DNA of 64,000 nt. Source: Colwellia sp. 1_MG-2023 (GTDB taxonomy: Bacteria; Pseudomonadota; Gammaproteobacteria; Enterobacterales; Alteromonadaceae). Below are positions 34,892 to 45,746 of this stretch, piece after piece; position 1 is the first letter of the stretch, and each line of letters opens with the position of its first letter. The position numbers and the translations under genes were made by a program. Location: positions 1-64,000 of the forward strand of contig NZ_JAUOPE010000011.1 of NCBI RefSeq assembly GCF_030546755.1. Direction: 5' to 3'. The notes under the pieces were generated by a model. The model made no database searches and was not told the origin of the DNA. It worked only from the letters and a program-made list of their open reading frames with translations.

Positions 34892-36535
34892 ATGGAATCT
34901 CAACGCAGTTTTCTGTTCATTGCGCTTATGGTAGTAACTTTTTTACTCTACCAACAATGGCAGTTAGATAACGCCCCTGTGCGACAACCGGTAGCAACTA
35001 ATCAAGTTGATTCATCGGTTCCAAATACATCATCAAACTCTACAAATGATGAATTTGTTCCAGCATCAAGTACAGCAACCTCACCAATAGCTAAACCAAC
35101 AATATCTAGCGCTGCTTTAGTTGAAGTGACAACAGATGTTTTAAAAATAAAAATTAATACGCAAGGTGGTGACATTGTTGAAGCAACCTTACTTGATTAT
35201 GAAACAGAACAAGGTAGTGGTGTACCGTTTACCATGTTGCAAAATGGTACCTTTAAATATATCGCGCAAAGTGGATTAACTGGCGCTCAAGGTATTGATA
35301 GAGTAGTAAAAGGCCGCCCAATTTATCAGGTAGCAAATAAGCAATATCAATTAACAGGCGAAGAACCGCTAGTTATCGATTTATCATACGTTGCTGACAA
35401 TGGTTTATCTGTAATCAAACGTTTTACTTTTGAAAAATCAAACTACAAAGTTAACGTAGATTACATTATTGATAATAATTCTAGTGCTGCTGCTAGTGTT
35501 GAATTATATGCACAGTTAAAACAATCTTCATTAGTTGATACTTCAAGTGCCTTAATTCCAACCTACCGTGGTGCTGCTTATTCAACAAAAGAAGATCGAT
35601 ACGAAAAGTATGACTTTGAAGATATTGCCGACGCAAACTTAAACGTGACAACACAAGGTGGTTGGGTTGCCATGTTACAACATTATTTCGTTTCTTCATG
35701 GATCCCTAATCAAACAGAAGCAAATTTGTTGTATACCAGCTTTACGAGTAATCAAGATGCCGTTATTGGTTTTAAATCACCAGCTATTATTATTGAACCT
35801 CAACAACAAGCGACGACTTCAGCAAGCTTTTATGTAGGACCAAAAGATCAAGATGCACTAGAAAAAATTGCAGATGGATTAGACTTAACCGTCGATTTCG
35901 GTTTCTTATTTATGATCAGTTCACCATTGCACTGGTTATTACTTCAAATACAAGCGCTAGTAGTAAACTGGGGTATCGCAATCATCATAATCACCATTAT
36001 TGTAAAAGGCGTAATGTACCCGCTAACAAAAGCGCAATACACGTCAATGGCGAGAATGCGTGAATTAGCACCAAAAATGGCTCAGTTAAAAGAACGATTT
36101 GGTGATGATCGTCAAAAAATGTCTCAAGCCACCATGGAAATGTACCGTAAAGAAAAAGTTAATCCAGCTGGCGGTTGTTTACCATTATTAATTCAAATGC
36201 CAATTTTCTTAGCTCTTTACTGGGTATTTTTAGAAAGTGTTGAATTAAGACATGCGACATTTGGCTTATGGTTACAAGATTTATCTTCTAAAGACCCGTA
36301 TTACATTTTACCGGTATTAATGGGTGTTAGTATGTTCATTATGCAGAAAATGCAGCCAATGACCGTACAAGACCCTATGCAACAGAAAATAATGCAGTAC
36401 ATGCCAGTTATGTTTACTATCTTTTTCTTCTGGTTCCCATCAGGTCTAGTATTATATTGGTTAGTCAGTAATGTTATTTCTATTATTCAAATGAAAATTA
36501 TTTTTTCAGGATTAGAAAAAAAGAAAAATAGCTAA
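34892..36535 (+). CDS. yidC: Membrane protein insertase YidC
   Basis: The inner-membrane insertase that works alone or with Sec. The 547 residues match the gram-negative form: an N-terminal membrane anchor, a large periplasmic domain (about 60-345) and five C-terminal membrane segments, with GGCLPLLIQMPIFLALYWVF and the basic tail EKKKNS. It ends before a clear intrinsic terminator. Confidence 0.97.
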   Translation: MESQRSFLFIALMVVTFLLYQQWQLDNAPVRQPVATNQVDSSVPNTSSNSTNDEFVPASSTATSPIAKPTISSAALVEVTTDVLKIKINTQGGDIVEATLLDYETEQGSGVPFTMLQNGTFKYIAQSGLTGAQGIDRVVKGRPIYQVANKQYQLTGEEPLVIDLSYVADNGLSVIKRFTFEKSNYKVNVDYIIDNNSSAAASVELYAQLKQSSLVDTSSALIPTYRGAAYSTKEDRYEKYDFEDIADANLNVTTQGGWVAMLQHYFVSSWIPNQTEANLLYTSFTSNQDAVIGFKSPAIIIEPQQQATTSASFYVGPKDQDALEKIADGLDLTVDFGFLFMISSPLHWLLLQIQALVVNWGIAIIIITIIVKGVMYPLTKAQYTSMARMRELAPKMAQLKERFGDDRQKMSQATMEMYRKEKVNPAGGCLPLLIQMPIFLALYWVFLESVELRHATFGLWLQDLSSKDPYYILPVLMGVSMFIMQKMQPMTVQDPMQQKIMQYMPVMFTIFFFWFPSGLVLYWLVSNVISIIQMKIIFSGLEKKKNS

Positions 36536-36556
36536 CTTACCAAAAATTAAAATCCT

Positions 36557-36583
36557 AAAAAGCGGCTTATTAGTCGCTTTTTT
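36557..36583 (+). terminator. Terminator after yidC
   Basis: AAAAAGCGGC pairs with GTCGCTTTTT (one G-T pair), with loop TTATTA and a T run. It separates the rpmH-yidC operon from mnmE. Confidence 0.85.
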
Positions 36584-36683
36584 ATTATCTTAAAATGACG
36601 AATTTCCAGCATATCCAATCATTAACTAACCGTTTATAATAAAGCTAATTTAATGATGAATACCAAAACCGAGTTAATCTGCC

Positions 36684-38054
36684 ATGTTACAAGCCTATAA
36701 AGAAACAATAGCTGCACAAGCAACCGCACCAGGAAGAGGCGGCGTTGGCATCATAAGAGTATCAGGTCCTGAAGTAAAAAATGTCGCCCAAGCTATTTTA
36801 GGCAAAGTCCCCGAATTAAGAAAAGCAGAATACTTACCTTTTCATGCGTTGGACAAACAAGTACTTGACCAAGGTATTGCCCTTTACTTTAAAGGACCAA
36901 ACTCTTTTACCGGTGAAGATGTGCTTGAGTTACAAGGCCACGGTGGCCCTATTATTTTAGATATGCTGTTAAAAGAAATATTAAGCCTAGATAAAATAAG
37001 AATGGCAAAACCAGGTGAATTTAGTGAACAGGCTTTTATCAATGACAAGCTTGATTTAACTCAAGCAGAAGCCATTGCTGATTTAATTAATTCAAGTTCA
37101 GAGCAAGCGGCTCGCTGCGCTTTACACTCGTTGCAAGGTGACTTTTCAAAATTAGTTAATCAAATGGTTGAGTCGACCATTCACTTAAGAATGTATGTTG
37201 AAGCGGCGATTGATTTTCCCGAAGAAGAAATTGATTTTCTTGCCGATGAAAAGATTGTGAATGATCTCAAAGCCATTATTAAACAAGTAGAAGATGTTCA
37301 ACAACAAGCACAACAAGGCAGCATCATTCGCGAAGGCATGCGGGTGGTCATTGCAGGTCGCCCTAACGCTGGTAAGTCAAGCTTGCTTAATGCCTTAAGT
37401 GGAAGAGAAAGTGCCATAGTCACAGATATTGAAGGTACTACAAGAGATGTCCTTTCAGAGCAAATTCATATTGATGGCATGCCATTACATATCATTGATA
37501 CCGCAGGACTTCGTGACAGCGCTGATAAAGTAGAACAAATAGGCATAGAACGCGCTTGGCAAGAAATCAAACAAGCAGATCGAGTATTGCTAATGGTTGA
37601 TTCCACCAAAGAGGAATATCAAAACCCCAAAGATATTTGGCCTGATTTTTTTGCAAAATTACCCGAAAACATTGGCTTAAGTGTGATCAGAAATAAAGCC
37701 GATTTATCTGGCAAAACTACAGGTATAGAAGAAAATAATGCATTACCCACTATCACCTTATCCGCAAAAACAGGGCAAGGTACAAACGAATTAAAAGAAC
37801 ATTTAAAAGAAATCATGGGCTATCAAGGCAATACTGAAGGTGGTTTTATGGCTCGCCGACGCCATCTTTCAGCATTAAAAGAAGCGCATCATCATTTAAT
37901 AATAGGTTTAGAACAGCTAGAAGCTTATGTCGCTGGTGAAATTCTCGCTGAAGAATTACGTTTATGCCAAGAAGCACTCAATAAAATTACTGGTGAATTT
38001 ACCAATGACGACTTATTAGGAGAAATTTTCTCTTCATTTTGTATCGGTAAGTAA
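36684..38054 (+). CDS. mnmE: tRNA uridine-34 modification GTPase MnmE
   Basis: With MnmG it adds the carboxymethylaminomethyl group at U34 of several tRNAs. The 456 residues show the folate-binding N-domain ([14 protein letters not shown]), the G domain with G1 GRPNAGKS (225-232), DTAGLRDS and NKAD, and the C-terminal CIGK with the conserved cysteine. Its partner gene mnmG lies at 42360. The stop is 4 bp from the converging exporter gene. Confidence 0.97.
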   Translation: MLQAYKETIAAQATAPGRGGVGIIRVSGPEVKNVAQAILGKVPELRKAEYLPFHALDKQVLDQGIALYFKGPNSFTGEDVLELQGHGGPIILDMLLKEILSLDKIRMAKPGEFSEQAFINDKLDLTQAEAIADLINSSSEQAARCALHSLQGDFSKLVNQMVESTIHLRMYVEAAIDFPEEEIDFLADEKIVNDLKAIIKQVEDVQQQAQQGSIIREGMRVVIAGRPNAGKSSLLNALSGRESAIVTDIEGTTRDVLSEQIHIDGMPLHIIDTAGLRDSADKVEQIGIERAWQEIKQADRVLLMVDSTKEEYQNPKDIWPDFFAKLPENIGLSVIRNKADLSGKTTGIEENNALPTITLSAKTGQGTNELKEHLKEIMGYQGNTEGGFMARRRHLSALKEAHHHLIIGLEQLEAYVAGEILAEELRLCQEALNKITGEFTNDDLLGEIFSSFCIGK

Positions 38055-38058
38055 TTAA

Positions 38059-40470
38059 CTAGCGTACATACTTCTTCAACATCACCGGCAGAATAGTCAT
38101 GTCGGTGATCAATGCCACAAACATCGCAATACTCGTTAATAAACCAAACAACATACTCGGTACAAAGTTGGAAAATACCAACATACCAAAACCAATAACA
38201 ATAATCACAGTGGTGTACATTAATGCATACCCTACCGATAAATTGGTTTGTTTGATGATATTCAACTTAGCGGATGTGTCTGCATTATTTATTTGGTTAT
38301 TACTCGCATTCTCTTCTAAATAACGATGAACATAGTGGATAGTATCATCCATTGAAATTCCCATCGCGACGGTTGCTATGGTGATTGTCATTAAGTCTAA
38401 CGGAATAGCAAACCATCCCATAATCCCCATGATAATCGCAGTTGTAATAATGTTAGGTACCAGTGAAATAACGGCTATTTTTAACGAAGAAAAAATCATC
38501 ATTAAGATAATCGTCATTGCCGCATAAACCAGTAATAACGTTAATATTTGCGAATCAACAAGCTTAGTTAAAATATGCTGATATAAAATGAAAAGCCCCG
38601 TGAGTTGATAATCACTTTTTGCTAATCCTAAGTTGGCCAATTCTTGATGAATATCTTTTAATAAATCAGCGCGATTCAATGCTTGATGGCTATCTTGAAT
38701 ACGAGTGCTTATACGAAGCTCATTGTTCGAAGGTGAAAAATAACCACCAAATAAATCTCGTTGTATGTCTTTATCTAAGCTTTTATACAACACTGTTAGT
38801 TCATATTCGGTGAGAGGCTTACCATTGACCACTTGAGCAATGCGAGTAAAGTCAGCAACGGATGTAATATTACCAATCGCCTTTTGTTGGCTTAACATCG
38901 TTTGAATGGCGGTGATGGTTTGTACCGTTTCAGCCGATAAAATTAAATCTTTCTTTTGCTGCGCTTTAGGAATTTTATATAAGACATCGAAACTCGTTGA
39001 GCCACCAAATTCTTGATCAATAAAGGTTAACTCTCGTTTAACATCGGTAGAATCTGAAAAGTAATTTAAAAAACTATTTTCAGCCGTTAATTTAAAACAC
39101 CCTACCCCAAAAGCTAAAGTAACAACGATAGTTAAAAGACTAATTTTAGTCGGCAGGCGATTTACCACGTTAGCCATGCTCGACATAAATTGTTCTATTA
39201 TTGTATGTTTTGCGACGTGCTTTTGAATCGAAAATATACTCAATAATAAAGCTGGAAAAAATACCAAGCCGACAATAACACTCACCGACATGGCAATAAC
39301 CATCATCCAACCAAAACTAATAACAGGCTGTACAGAGCTAAAAATTAGCGTAGCAAAACCAACGGTTGTTGTGATGGCAGCAAACAAGCAAGGTTTAAAT
39401 TTACTTTTAAGGGTTGCTAATACTAAAGCAGTTTGAGTTGTAAAGCGGCCTGTTTCAACGAACTCTTGATACTGAATAATTAAATGAATGATCATCGCAA
39501 GCGACAAAATAATTTGCAAAGCAATTACATTGGCTGAGATAACCGTTACTTTTAAAGCAAAAACAGCAAGTAAACCTAGTGTAATTATCACGCTTACTGC
39601 GCAACAAAAGATCGGTAAAAACACCCAACTAAACTGTCTAAATAAATAGGTTAAAATAACAATAACCGCAATTAAGATAATACTTCCAAACAGCAATAAA
39701 TCACTTTCAATAATATTAATTAATTCATAGGCTAATAAGTTATTGCCGCCAAGATAAAACTCCTTTTCTTCACCATATTTTTCAATGATATTTCTAATGA
39801 GGTTAATTTCTTTTATACGAGTGATATCAAGTGATTTAGTAATATTATCTTGTTTGATTTTTAAGTTAACGAGTTGATCTTTTTCTGATTGTGTTAAATC
39901 ACGTTTAAGTAAATGTTGTTTTATGGCAAGACTTTCAGCTTGTAAATTAACGAGTGTTTTATCTTCTTGAAAAACCACTTGCAAAGCTAAAGCGGTTTGT
40001 TGTTTATTAACTAATAATCCTTCATACAAAGGATGATTTTTTAACGTTTTTTGTAAAAGTTCAGACGAGTATTTCTGAACTTGCCATGTCAGCGTATTAA
40101 CATCACCAGAAAAATTAGTCGCATGAGCAAAAATAGGGACATTTGCTATGCTACGTACTTGTGCTACCCGCTCAATTGCCGCTAGTTCATTACCGAGTTT
40201 TGTTAATTTATCTAAATTTTCATGTGAAAATATATCAGCATTTTTCGGTTTAAAAGCAATTAAAATAAACTCTTGAGCGCCATAACGGTGATCACTTATT
40301 TGGCTAATAATATGATGACGATTGTTATCGACCAAAAGCGTATCAGCGGAGGCATCAATTTCAAAATGTGTCGCTTGCCAACCTAAAAACCCAGTTAAAA
40401 TCACAAAGAAAAGACAAGTGATTTTTGAAAACAGACTGATTTGCTTATCTGAAAATGAAATGTTTCCCAT
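38059..40470 (-). CDS. MMPL/RND-family membrane exporter
   Basis: An 803-residue inner-membrane protein of the RND superfamily, MMPL/Patched-like subgroup. Two halves each have one membrane segment, a large periplasmic loop (about 35-245 and 465-650) and a group of five membrane segments. The motif GISMDDTIHYVHRYLEE in the second half is characteristic. No fusion-protein (MFP) or TolC gene is present. It starts immediately after the stop of mlaA (TAGATG), so the two form one unit. I infer lipid transport at the envelope; the substrate is unknown. Confidence 0.85.
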   Translation of the reverse strand: MGNISFSDKQISLFSKITCLFFVILTGFLGWQATHFEIDASADTLLVDNNRHHIISQISDHRYGAQEFILIAFKPKNADIFSHENLDKLTKLGNELAAIERVAQVRSIANVPIFAHATNFSGDVNTLTWQVQKYSSELLQKTLKNHPLYEGLLVNKQQTALALQVVFQEDKTLVNLQAESLAIKQHLLKRDLTQSEKDQLVNLKIKQDNITKSLDITRIKEINLIRNIIEKYGEEKEFYLGGNNLLAYELINIIESDLLLFGSIILIAVIVILTYLFRQFSWVFLPIFCCAVSVIITLGLLAVFALKVTVISANVIALQIILSLAMIIHLIIQYQEFVETGRFTTQTALVLATLKSKFKPCLFAAITTTVGFATLIFSSVQPVISFGWMMVIAMSVSVIVGLVFFPALLLSIFSIQKHVAKHTIIEQFMSSMANVVNRLPTKISLLTIVVTLAFGVGCFKLTAENSFLNYFSDSTDVKRELTFIDQEFGGSTSFDVLYKIPKAQQKKDLILSAETVQTITAIQTMLSQQKAIGNITSVADFTRIAQVVNGKPLTEYELTVLYKSLDKDIQRDLFGGYFSPSNNELRISTRIQDSHQALNRADLLKDIHQELANLGLAKSDYQLTGLFILYQHILTKLVDSQILTLLLVYAAMTIILMMIFSSLKIAVISLVPNIITTAIIMGIMGWFAIPLDLMTITIATVAMGISMDDTIHYVHRYLEENASNNQINNADTSAKLNIIKQTNLSVGYALMYTTVIIVIGFGMLVFSNFVPSMLFGLLTSIAMFVALITDMTILPVMLKKYVR

Positions 40471-41337
40471 CTAATTTTTTTCCATTTCATTCGTTTTAGT
40501 ACTGATAATTACCGGTTTTTCACCAAACTCTTGATCTCTTTTACTGCTTTGGATATATAAATTTCGAATAAACTCATAACGATTATCAACTCCTTCAAGC
40601 ATTTGAGGGTATTTCGCTAATAGGGGAATTTGGCGATGAATACCATTGATGATTAAAAGCTGAGAAGCCGCTTCGTCATCATTAATATGGTTAAGCGGAT
40701 GGGCATAATGATCAAATGGCAAAGCGACTAACCCGCGAATATTTGACGGCCCGATAAAAGGTAAAACTAAATAAGCCCCGCGTCCAACGCCATAACTTTC
40801 AATGGTTTTCGCAAAACGAGTACGGTCTTGTTGAATATCGAACCAATCAGTCGCCGGATCAAACAATCCAAGTAAACCGATAGTAGAATTGATTAACAGT
40901 CGAGATAAATTTTTACCCGAACGTTTAAATTCACCTTGTAATAAATGATTTATTGCAGAAACAGGCTCTGCTAAATTATTAAAAAAATTACCAATACCTT
41001 GATCAATAAAGTCAGGCATAACTGCCTGATATCCGCGACTAATTGGCGTTAATAAATATTCATAAAACACATCATTAAAAGTAAAAATAGGTTCATTAAT
41101 AAACCTAAGCGGATCGTCTATTACTTGATAGGTCACGACAGAAGGTAAATCTGCATTTTTCTGATAAGGCCCTAAATCAGATTGTTGCTGCGATTGATTA
41201 ACCACTAAGCTATTATCGTTAATATCGTTAGGCGATGAAGAACAAGCGGTAAGTAAACCGATAAAAGATAAAACTACAAAGCCACGTCGATAGTTAAGAA
41301 ATCGTGTAAAAAGTTTATCCCTGAAAATTTTTACCAC
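40471..41337 (-). CDS. mlaA: MlaA/VacJ family outer-membrane lipoprotein
   Basis: A 288-residue lipoprotein with lipobox LTAC followed by SSSPND, then the VacJ domain (DPLRFINEPIFTFNDVFYEYLLTPISRGYQ and NLAEPVSAINHLLQG). MlaA removes misplaced phospholipid from the outer leaflet of the outer membrane with porins and the Mla system. The start is a GTG with AAGGA upstream. Here it pairs with an MMPL exporter, rather than the Mla ABC genes. The gene symbol reflects the family; function in this pair is inferred. Confidence 0.85.
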   Translation of the reverse strand: MVKIFRDKLFTRFLNYRRGFVVLSFIGLLTACSSSPNDINDNSLVVNQSQQQSDLGPYQKNADLPSVVTYQVIDDPLRFINEPIFTFNDVFYEYLLTPISRGYQAVMPDFIDQGIGNFFNNLAEPVSAINHLLQGEFKRSGKNLSRLLINSTIGLLGLFDPATDWFDIQQDRTRFAKTIESYGVGRGAYLVLPFIGPSNIRGLVALPFDHYAHPLNHINDDEAASQLLIINGIHRQIPLLAKYPQMLEGVDNRYEFIRNLYIQSSKRDQEFGEKPVIISTKTNEMEKN

Positions 41338-41510
41338 TATGCTTTTCCTTCAACTCAATGTTAATAAAAAGATCAATAACTCCTAAGCACTATAACAAAA
41401 TTTAACCGCGAAAGATCAACAGCCCCTATAGGAACAGAATTAAAACCTTTTAACTATGCCTAGCTAAAAATATAATGCGGCCATTCAATATAAAATTAAT
41501 TAGGTGAGTT

Positions 41511-41954
41511 ATGGCGTCATTACAAATAATTGTTGGCAGTATGTTAGGTGGAAGTGAATATGTTGCAGAAGCATGTGAAGAAATATTATCGTCTTTAAAT
41601 CATCAAGCAGAAGTACATTTATCACCCGATTTTTCTCAAATCCCCATCGAAAATCAAACATGGCTAATTTGTACATCTACTCATGGCGCTGGTGAGTATC
41701 CAGATAATATTCAAGCCTTTGTTAATAACTTATCAGAATCAACTGACGATCTATCTAAGTTACGCTTCTTTACCATAGGTCTTGGTGATACAAGTTACGA
41801 TACCTTTTGTTACGCCGCTAAAAACATTAATAATCTTTTAAAATCAAAAGGTTCTATAGAAATCATCCCTTTGAAAACATTTGATATGCTTGAGGATATA
41901 GATCCTGAAGAAGAAGCTAAACAGTGGATCATAGAAAATAACGATCGTATTTAA
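41511..41954 (+). CDS. mioC: Flavodoxin-like protein MioC
   Basis: A short FMN-binding flavodoxin of 147 residues. The start LQIIVGSMLGGSEYVAE is the phosphate-binding loop, and STHGAGEYPDN and GLGDTSYDTFCYAAK are the other flavin loops. E. coli MioC is reported to act in biotin synthase activity. Its gene lies next to oriC and mnmG in E. coli, as here, and its transcription can influence initiation. Confidence 0.93.
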   Translation: MASLQIIVGSMLGGSEYVAEACEEILSSLNHQAEVHLSPDFSQIPIENQTWLICTSTHGAGEYPDNIQAFVNNLSESTDDLSKLRFFTIGLGDTSYDTFCYAAKNINNLLKSKGSIEIIPLKTFDMLEDIDPEEEAKQWIIENNDRI

Positions 41955-42359
41955 TCAATATATCGAAAAGTTATTCACAGCATCACACTAAAAAACAACC
42001 AAATGTGGATAAAAATAAAATAAGCTATGAATTAACGGTTATTTTCCAGTTTGTAATAAATTAATAAATACTCATTGTGGATAACTAGATGTTTTGATCA
42101 AAGCTTATAAGCTAATTGATCAACGTTTGATCACAATAAATGATCCTACTTAGTCAATTGATCTTTATAAAGAAAAAGGACTTACCCACAGAAAATCCAT
42201 TTACTAATAAGTAATAATAATAAGATCTTTAAATAGATCTTATATATTATTTAACGATCCACTGAAGATCATTTATTGAAAATGATCGTTTCACTTAACA
42301 ATAAAAACAGTTAAAATACGTGCCCTTTTATTTTTAAATATTTTTCTAAGGTTTAATTT
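41955..42359. other. oriC: Candidate chromosomal replication origin oriC
   Basis: A 405-bp AT-rich gap in the E. coli/Vibrio oriC position. DnaA-box-like 9-mers: TTATTCACA (41971-41979), TGTGGATAA (42004-42012 and 42076-42084, perfect boxes on the minus strand), and TTACCCACA (42182-42190). Ten GATC sites start at 42096, 42118, 42129, 42142, 42160, 42224, 42236, 42256, 42267 and 42284. The mnmG-side stretch 42202-42255 is almost pure A/T, like a DNA-unwinding element. An 8-bp-stem hairpin lies at 42267-42287. Confidence 0.85.
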
Positions 42360-44249
42360 ATGTGGTATCAAGAATCATACGATGTCATTGTTGTTGGTGG
42401 TGGACATGCAGGTACTGAAGCTGCATTAGCCTCAGCACGTATGGGCTGTAAGACTCTATTGCTTACTCATAATATTGATACTTTAGGGCAAATGTCGTGT
42501 AATCCAGCCATTGGTGGGATTGGCAAAGGACATTTGGTTAAAGAAATTGATGCGTTAGGTGGTTTAATGGCAACCGCTACGGATCATGCCGCTATTCAAT
42601 TTAGAACACTAAACGCGAGTAAAGGGCCTGCTGTAAGAGCAACCAGAGCTCAAGCTGATAGAGTGTTATATCGTTCATTTGTAAGAAATTTTTTAGAAAA
42701 CCAAGAAAATTTGACCATCTTTCAACAACCTTGTGATGATCTTATTTTAGAAAATGATCAAGTTGTCGGTGTTTCTACTCAGATGGGCTTAAAATTTAAA
42801 GCCCAATCTGTTGTGTTAACCGTTGGTACTTTCCTCGCAGGTCAAATACATATTGGTATGAATAACTATCAAGGTGGTAGAGCTGGCGATCCTGCAAGTG
42901 TTAATTTAGCGAATAAATTAAAAGATTTACCTTTTAGAATTGATCGATTAAAAACAGGTACACCACCGCGTTTAGATGCTAGAACCCTTGATTTTTCTCA
43001 AATGGAAGAACAACCAGGTGATGATCCAAGACCGGTCTTTTCATTTTTAGGATCGCGAAACGATCACCCAGAGCAAGTATCTTGTTTTATTACACATACC
43101 AATGAAAAAACTCACGATATTATTCGAGGTGGCTTAGATAGATCTCCTATGTACACCGGCGTAATTGAAGGGATTGGTCCTCGTTACTGTCCATCTATTG
43201 AAGATAAAATTCATCGTTTTTCTGAAAAAGATTCACATCAAATTTTTGTTGAACCTGAAGGTTTAACCACTCATGAGATTTATCCAAACGGTATTTCTAC
43301 AAGCTTACCTTTTGATGTACAAATGAATTTAGTTCGTTCGATAAAAGGTTTTGAAAATGCTCATATCACTCGACCAGGTTACGCAATTGAGTATGACTTT
43401 TTTGATCCTCGTGATTTAAAACAAACCTTAGAAAGTAAATTAATCAAAAACTTATATTTTGCGGGCCAAATTAACGGTACCACTGGTTATGAAGAAGCTG
43501 GTGCGCAAGGTTTAATTGCTGCAACTAACGCGGCTGCCAGAGTGCAAGGTAAAGATGAATTAGTACTTGGTAGAGACCAAGCTTATATGGGTGTTTTAGT
43601 GGATGACTTAGCAACCTTGGGCACTAAAGAACCTTATCGTATGTTCACTTCTCGCGCTGAATATCGTTTATTATTACGTGAAGATAATGCCGATATTCGC
43701 TTAACTGAAATTGGTCACAAGCTTGGTTTAGTTGATGAAAATCGCTGGCGTCGTTTTAATGAAAAAATGGAAAATATTGAAGTTGAACGTCAGCGTTTAA
43801 AGTCAAAATGGATCCAAAAAGATCATCCGGCAGCAGAAAAAATAAATCCATTATTGAAAAATCCTATCAGTCGTGAAAATAATCTTGAAGATTTAATTCG
43901 TCGTCCTGAAGTTCGTTATGATGATCTTATGGAAATTGAAGGTATTGGGCCTGCGCTTGCAGATAAACAAGCGGCTGAGCAAGTAGAAATTCAAATTAAA
44001 TATGCTGGTTATATTGAACGTCAATTGGATGATATTGCAAAGAAAAAACGTCATGAAGATACCTTAATTCCGCATGATTTTGATTATGCTCAAATATCAG
44101 GGTTGTCTAACGAAGTGGTTGCAAAGTTAACGGATGCAAAACCTGAGTCAATTGGAAAAGCATCACGAATTTCAGGAATAACCCCTGCAGCAATTTCACT
44201 TTTACTTGTGTATTTAAAAAAACATGGCCTTTTAAGAAAGTCAGCGTAA
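42360..44249 (+). CDS. mnmG: tRNA uridine-34 modification enzyme MnmG
   Basis: The FAD-dependent partner of MnmE (formerly GidA). The 629 residues start with the FAD motif [19 protein letters not shown]. Conserved signatures include [18 protein letters not shown] and [15 protein letters not shown]. Length and start match E. coli. It leads the mnmG-rsmG-parAB run and borders oriC. Confidence 0.97.
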   Translation: MWYQESYDVIVVGGGHAGTEAALASARMGCKTLLLTHNIDTLGQMSCNPAIGGIGKGHLVKEIDALGGLMATATDHAAIQFRTLNASKGPAVRATRAQADRVLYRSFVRNFLENQENLTIFQQPCDDLILENDQVVGVSTQMGLKFKAQSVVLTVGTFLAGQIHIGMNNYQGGRAGDPASVNLANKLKDLPFRIDRLKTGTPPRLDARTLDFSQMEEQPGDDPRPVFSFLGSRNDHPEQVSCFITHTNEKTHDIIRGGLDRSPMYTGVIEGIGPRYCPSIEDKIHRFSEKDSHQIFVEPEGLTTHEIYPNGISTSLPFDVQMNLVRSIKGFENAHITRPGYAIEYDFFDPRDLKQTLESKLIKNLYFAGQINGTTGYEEAGAQGLIAATNAAARVQGKDELVLGRDQAYMGVLVDDLATLGTKEPYRMFTSRAEYRLLLREDNADIRLTEIGHKLGLVDENRWRRFNEKMENIEVERQRLKSKWIQKDHPAAEKINPLLKNPISRENNLEDLIRRPEVRYDDLMEIEGIGPALADKQAAEQVEIQIKYAGYIERQLDDIAKKKRHEDTLIPHDFDYAQISGLSNEVVAKLTDAKPESIGKASRISGITPAAISLLLVYLKKHGLLRKSA

Positions 44250-44282
44250 ACTGTTGTTACTAATAGGTAAAATAATAAAAAT

Positions 44283-44906
44283 ATGTCGTTGATATCAGAA
44301 TTAACATCCTTAATTAAAAAATCAAATATTAAGGTGAATGAAACGCAAGTATCCCAATTAATTCAATATGTTGAATTATTAGTAAAATGGAATAAAGCCT
44401 ATAATTTAACTTCTGTTCGAGATCCTCATGAAATGTTAGTTAAACATATTATGGATAGCCTAGCGGTTGGTGAAGTTCTCGATGGTGAACATTTTATTGA
44501 TGTAGGAACAGGACCTGGTTTACCTGGTATTCCCTTAGCTATTTTATTTCCAGAGCGTTCGTTTGTGTTATTAGATAGCTTAGGAAAGCGTATTACTTTT
44601 TTAAGACAAGTTGTTTTTCAGTTAAAACTTGCTAATGTTACCCCTTTACTTTCTCGTGTTGAAAAATATCAACCAGAAGTTCCTTTTGATGGTGTATTAA
44701 GTCGAGCTTTTGCCTCACTTGAAGATATGATTAATTGGTGTAAACATCTTATTGATCAAGATGGCCGTTTTTATGCGTTAAAAGGTCAATATCCAAAAGA
44801 TGAATTAACTCAACTACCAAATGATGTATCATTAATAAAAAGTCATGAAATTACAGTGCCAAACCTTATCGGTGAAAGGCATGTAATAGAGCTTAAGAAA
44901 AACTAA
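44283..44906 (+). CDS. rsmG: 16S rRNA m7G527 methyltransferase
   Basis: RsmG (formerly GidB) methylates G527 of 16S rRNA with SAM. The 207 residues include the segment [13 protein letters not shown], the SAM-binding [15 protein letters not shown] and the [10 protein letters not shown] block. It follows mnmG at 33 bp and precedes parA at 24 bp. Confidence 0.96.
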   Translation: MSLISELTSLIKKSNIKVNETQVSQLIQYVELLVKWNKAYNLTSVRDPHEMLVKHIMDSLAVGEVLDGEHFIDVGTGPGLPGIPLAILFPERSFVLLDSLGKRITFLRQVVFQLKLANVTPLLSRVEKYQPEVPFDGVLSRAFASLEDMINWCKHLIDQDGRFYALKGQYPKDELTQLPNDVSLIKSHEITVPNLIGERHVIELKKN

Positions 44907-44930
44907 TAACAACAATTGTTCGAGGTTCTA

Positions 44931-45695
44931 GTGGGAAAAATTATTGCAGTTGCTAATCAAAAAGGTGGTGTTGGCAAAACCACAACAGCAGTAAATCTAG
45001 CAGCTTCTTTAGCAGCAACAAAACGTAAGGTCTTATTAATCGATCTTGACCCTCAAGGTAATGCAACTATGGGGAGTGGTATTGATAAATATGAAGTCCC
45101 TGCAACATGTTATGAATTATTAGTAGAACAGCTTCCTTTTGATCAAGTGGTTTGTAAGAACACGGAAGGTGTTTATGATTTAATTGCCGCCAATGCCGAT
45201 GTTACGGCAGCAGAAATTAAATTAATGGAAGTTTTTGCCCGCGAACAACGATTAAAAAATGCCTTAGCACCGATTAAAAAAGATTATGAATATATTATTA
45301 TCGACTGCCCTCCTTCATTAAATATGTTAACCGTTAATGCGATGACAGCAGCCGATTCTGTATTAGTGCCTATGCAATGTGAATATTATGCCTTAGAAGG
45401 TTTAACTGCATTAATGGACACTATTGCTCAACTTACTTCTGTCGTTAACGGCGAATTACATATCGAAGGTATTTTACGTACTATGTATGACCCGCGTAAT
45501 CGACTGGCTAATGATGTTTCTGAGCAGTTGAAGCGTCATTTCGGTGATAAAGTTTATCGAACCGTTATCCCAAGAAATGTAAGATTAGCTGAAGCTCCAA
45601 GCTTTGGTGCACCTGTAATGTATTATGATAAATCGTCGACAGGCGCAAAAGCATATTTAGCATTAGCAGGCGAAATATTGCGTAAAGCAGACTAA
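44931..45695 (+). CDS. parA: Chromosome partitioning ATPase ParA
   Basis: A Walker-type ATPase that moves ParB-bound origins. I start at the GTG at 44931 ([13 protein letters not shown]), with GAGG five bases upstream; a TTG at 44916 would add five residues. The deviant Walker A motif KGGVGKTT lies at residues 11-18. [10 protein letters not shown] and IIDCPPSL follow. The 254 residues are the short chromosomal form (Soj), lacking a DNA-binding extension. parB follows. Confidence 0.96.
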   Translation: MGKIIAVANQKGGVGKTTTAVNLAASLAATKRKVLLIDLDPQGNATMGSGIDKYEVPATCYELLVEQLPFDQVVCKNTEGVYDLIAANADVTAAEIKLMEVFAREQRLKNALAPIKKDYEYIIIDCPPSLNMLTVNAMTAADSVLVPMQCEYYALEGLTALMDTIAQLTSVVNGELHIEGILRTMYDPRNRLANDVSEQLKRHFGDKVYRTVIPRNVRLAEAPSFGAPVMYYDKSSTGAKAYLALAGEILRKAD

Positions 45696-45746
45696 AAAAT
45701 TATCCTAAAATTAAAATAATTACACTGTAAATCAGCAAGGAATATT

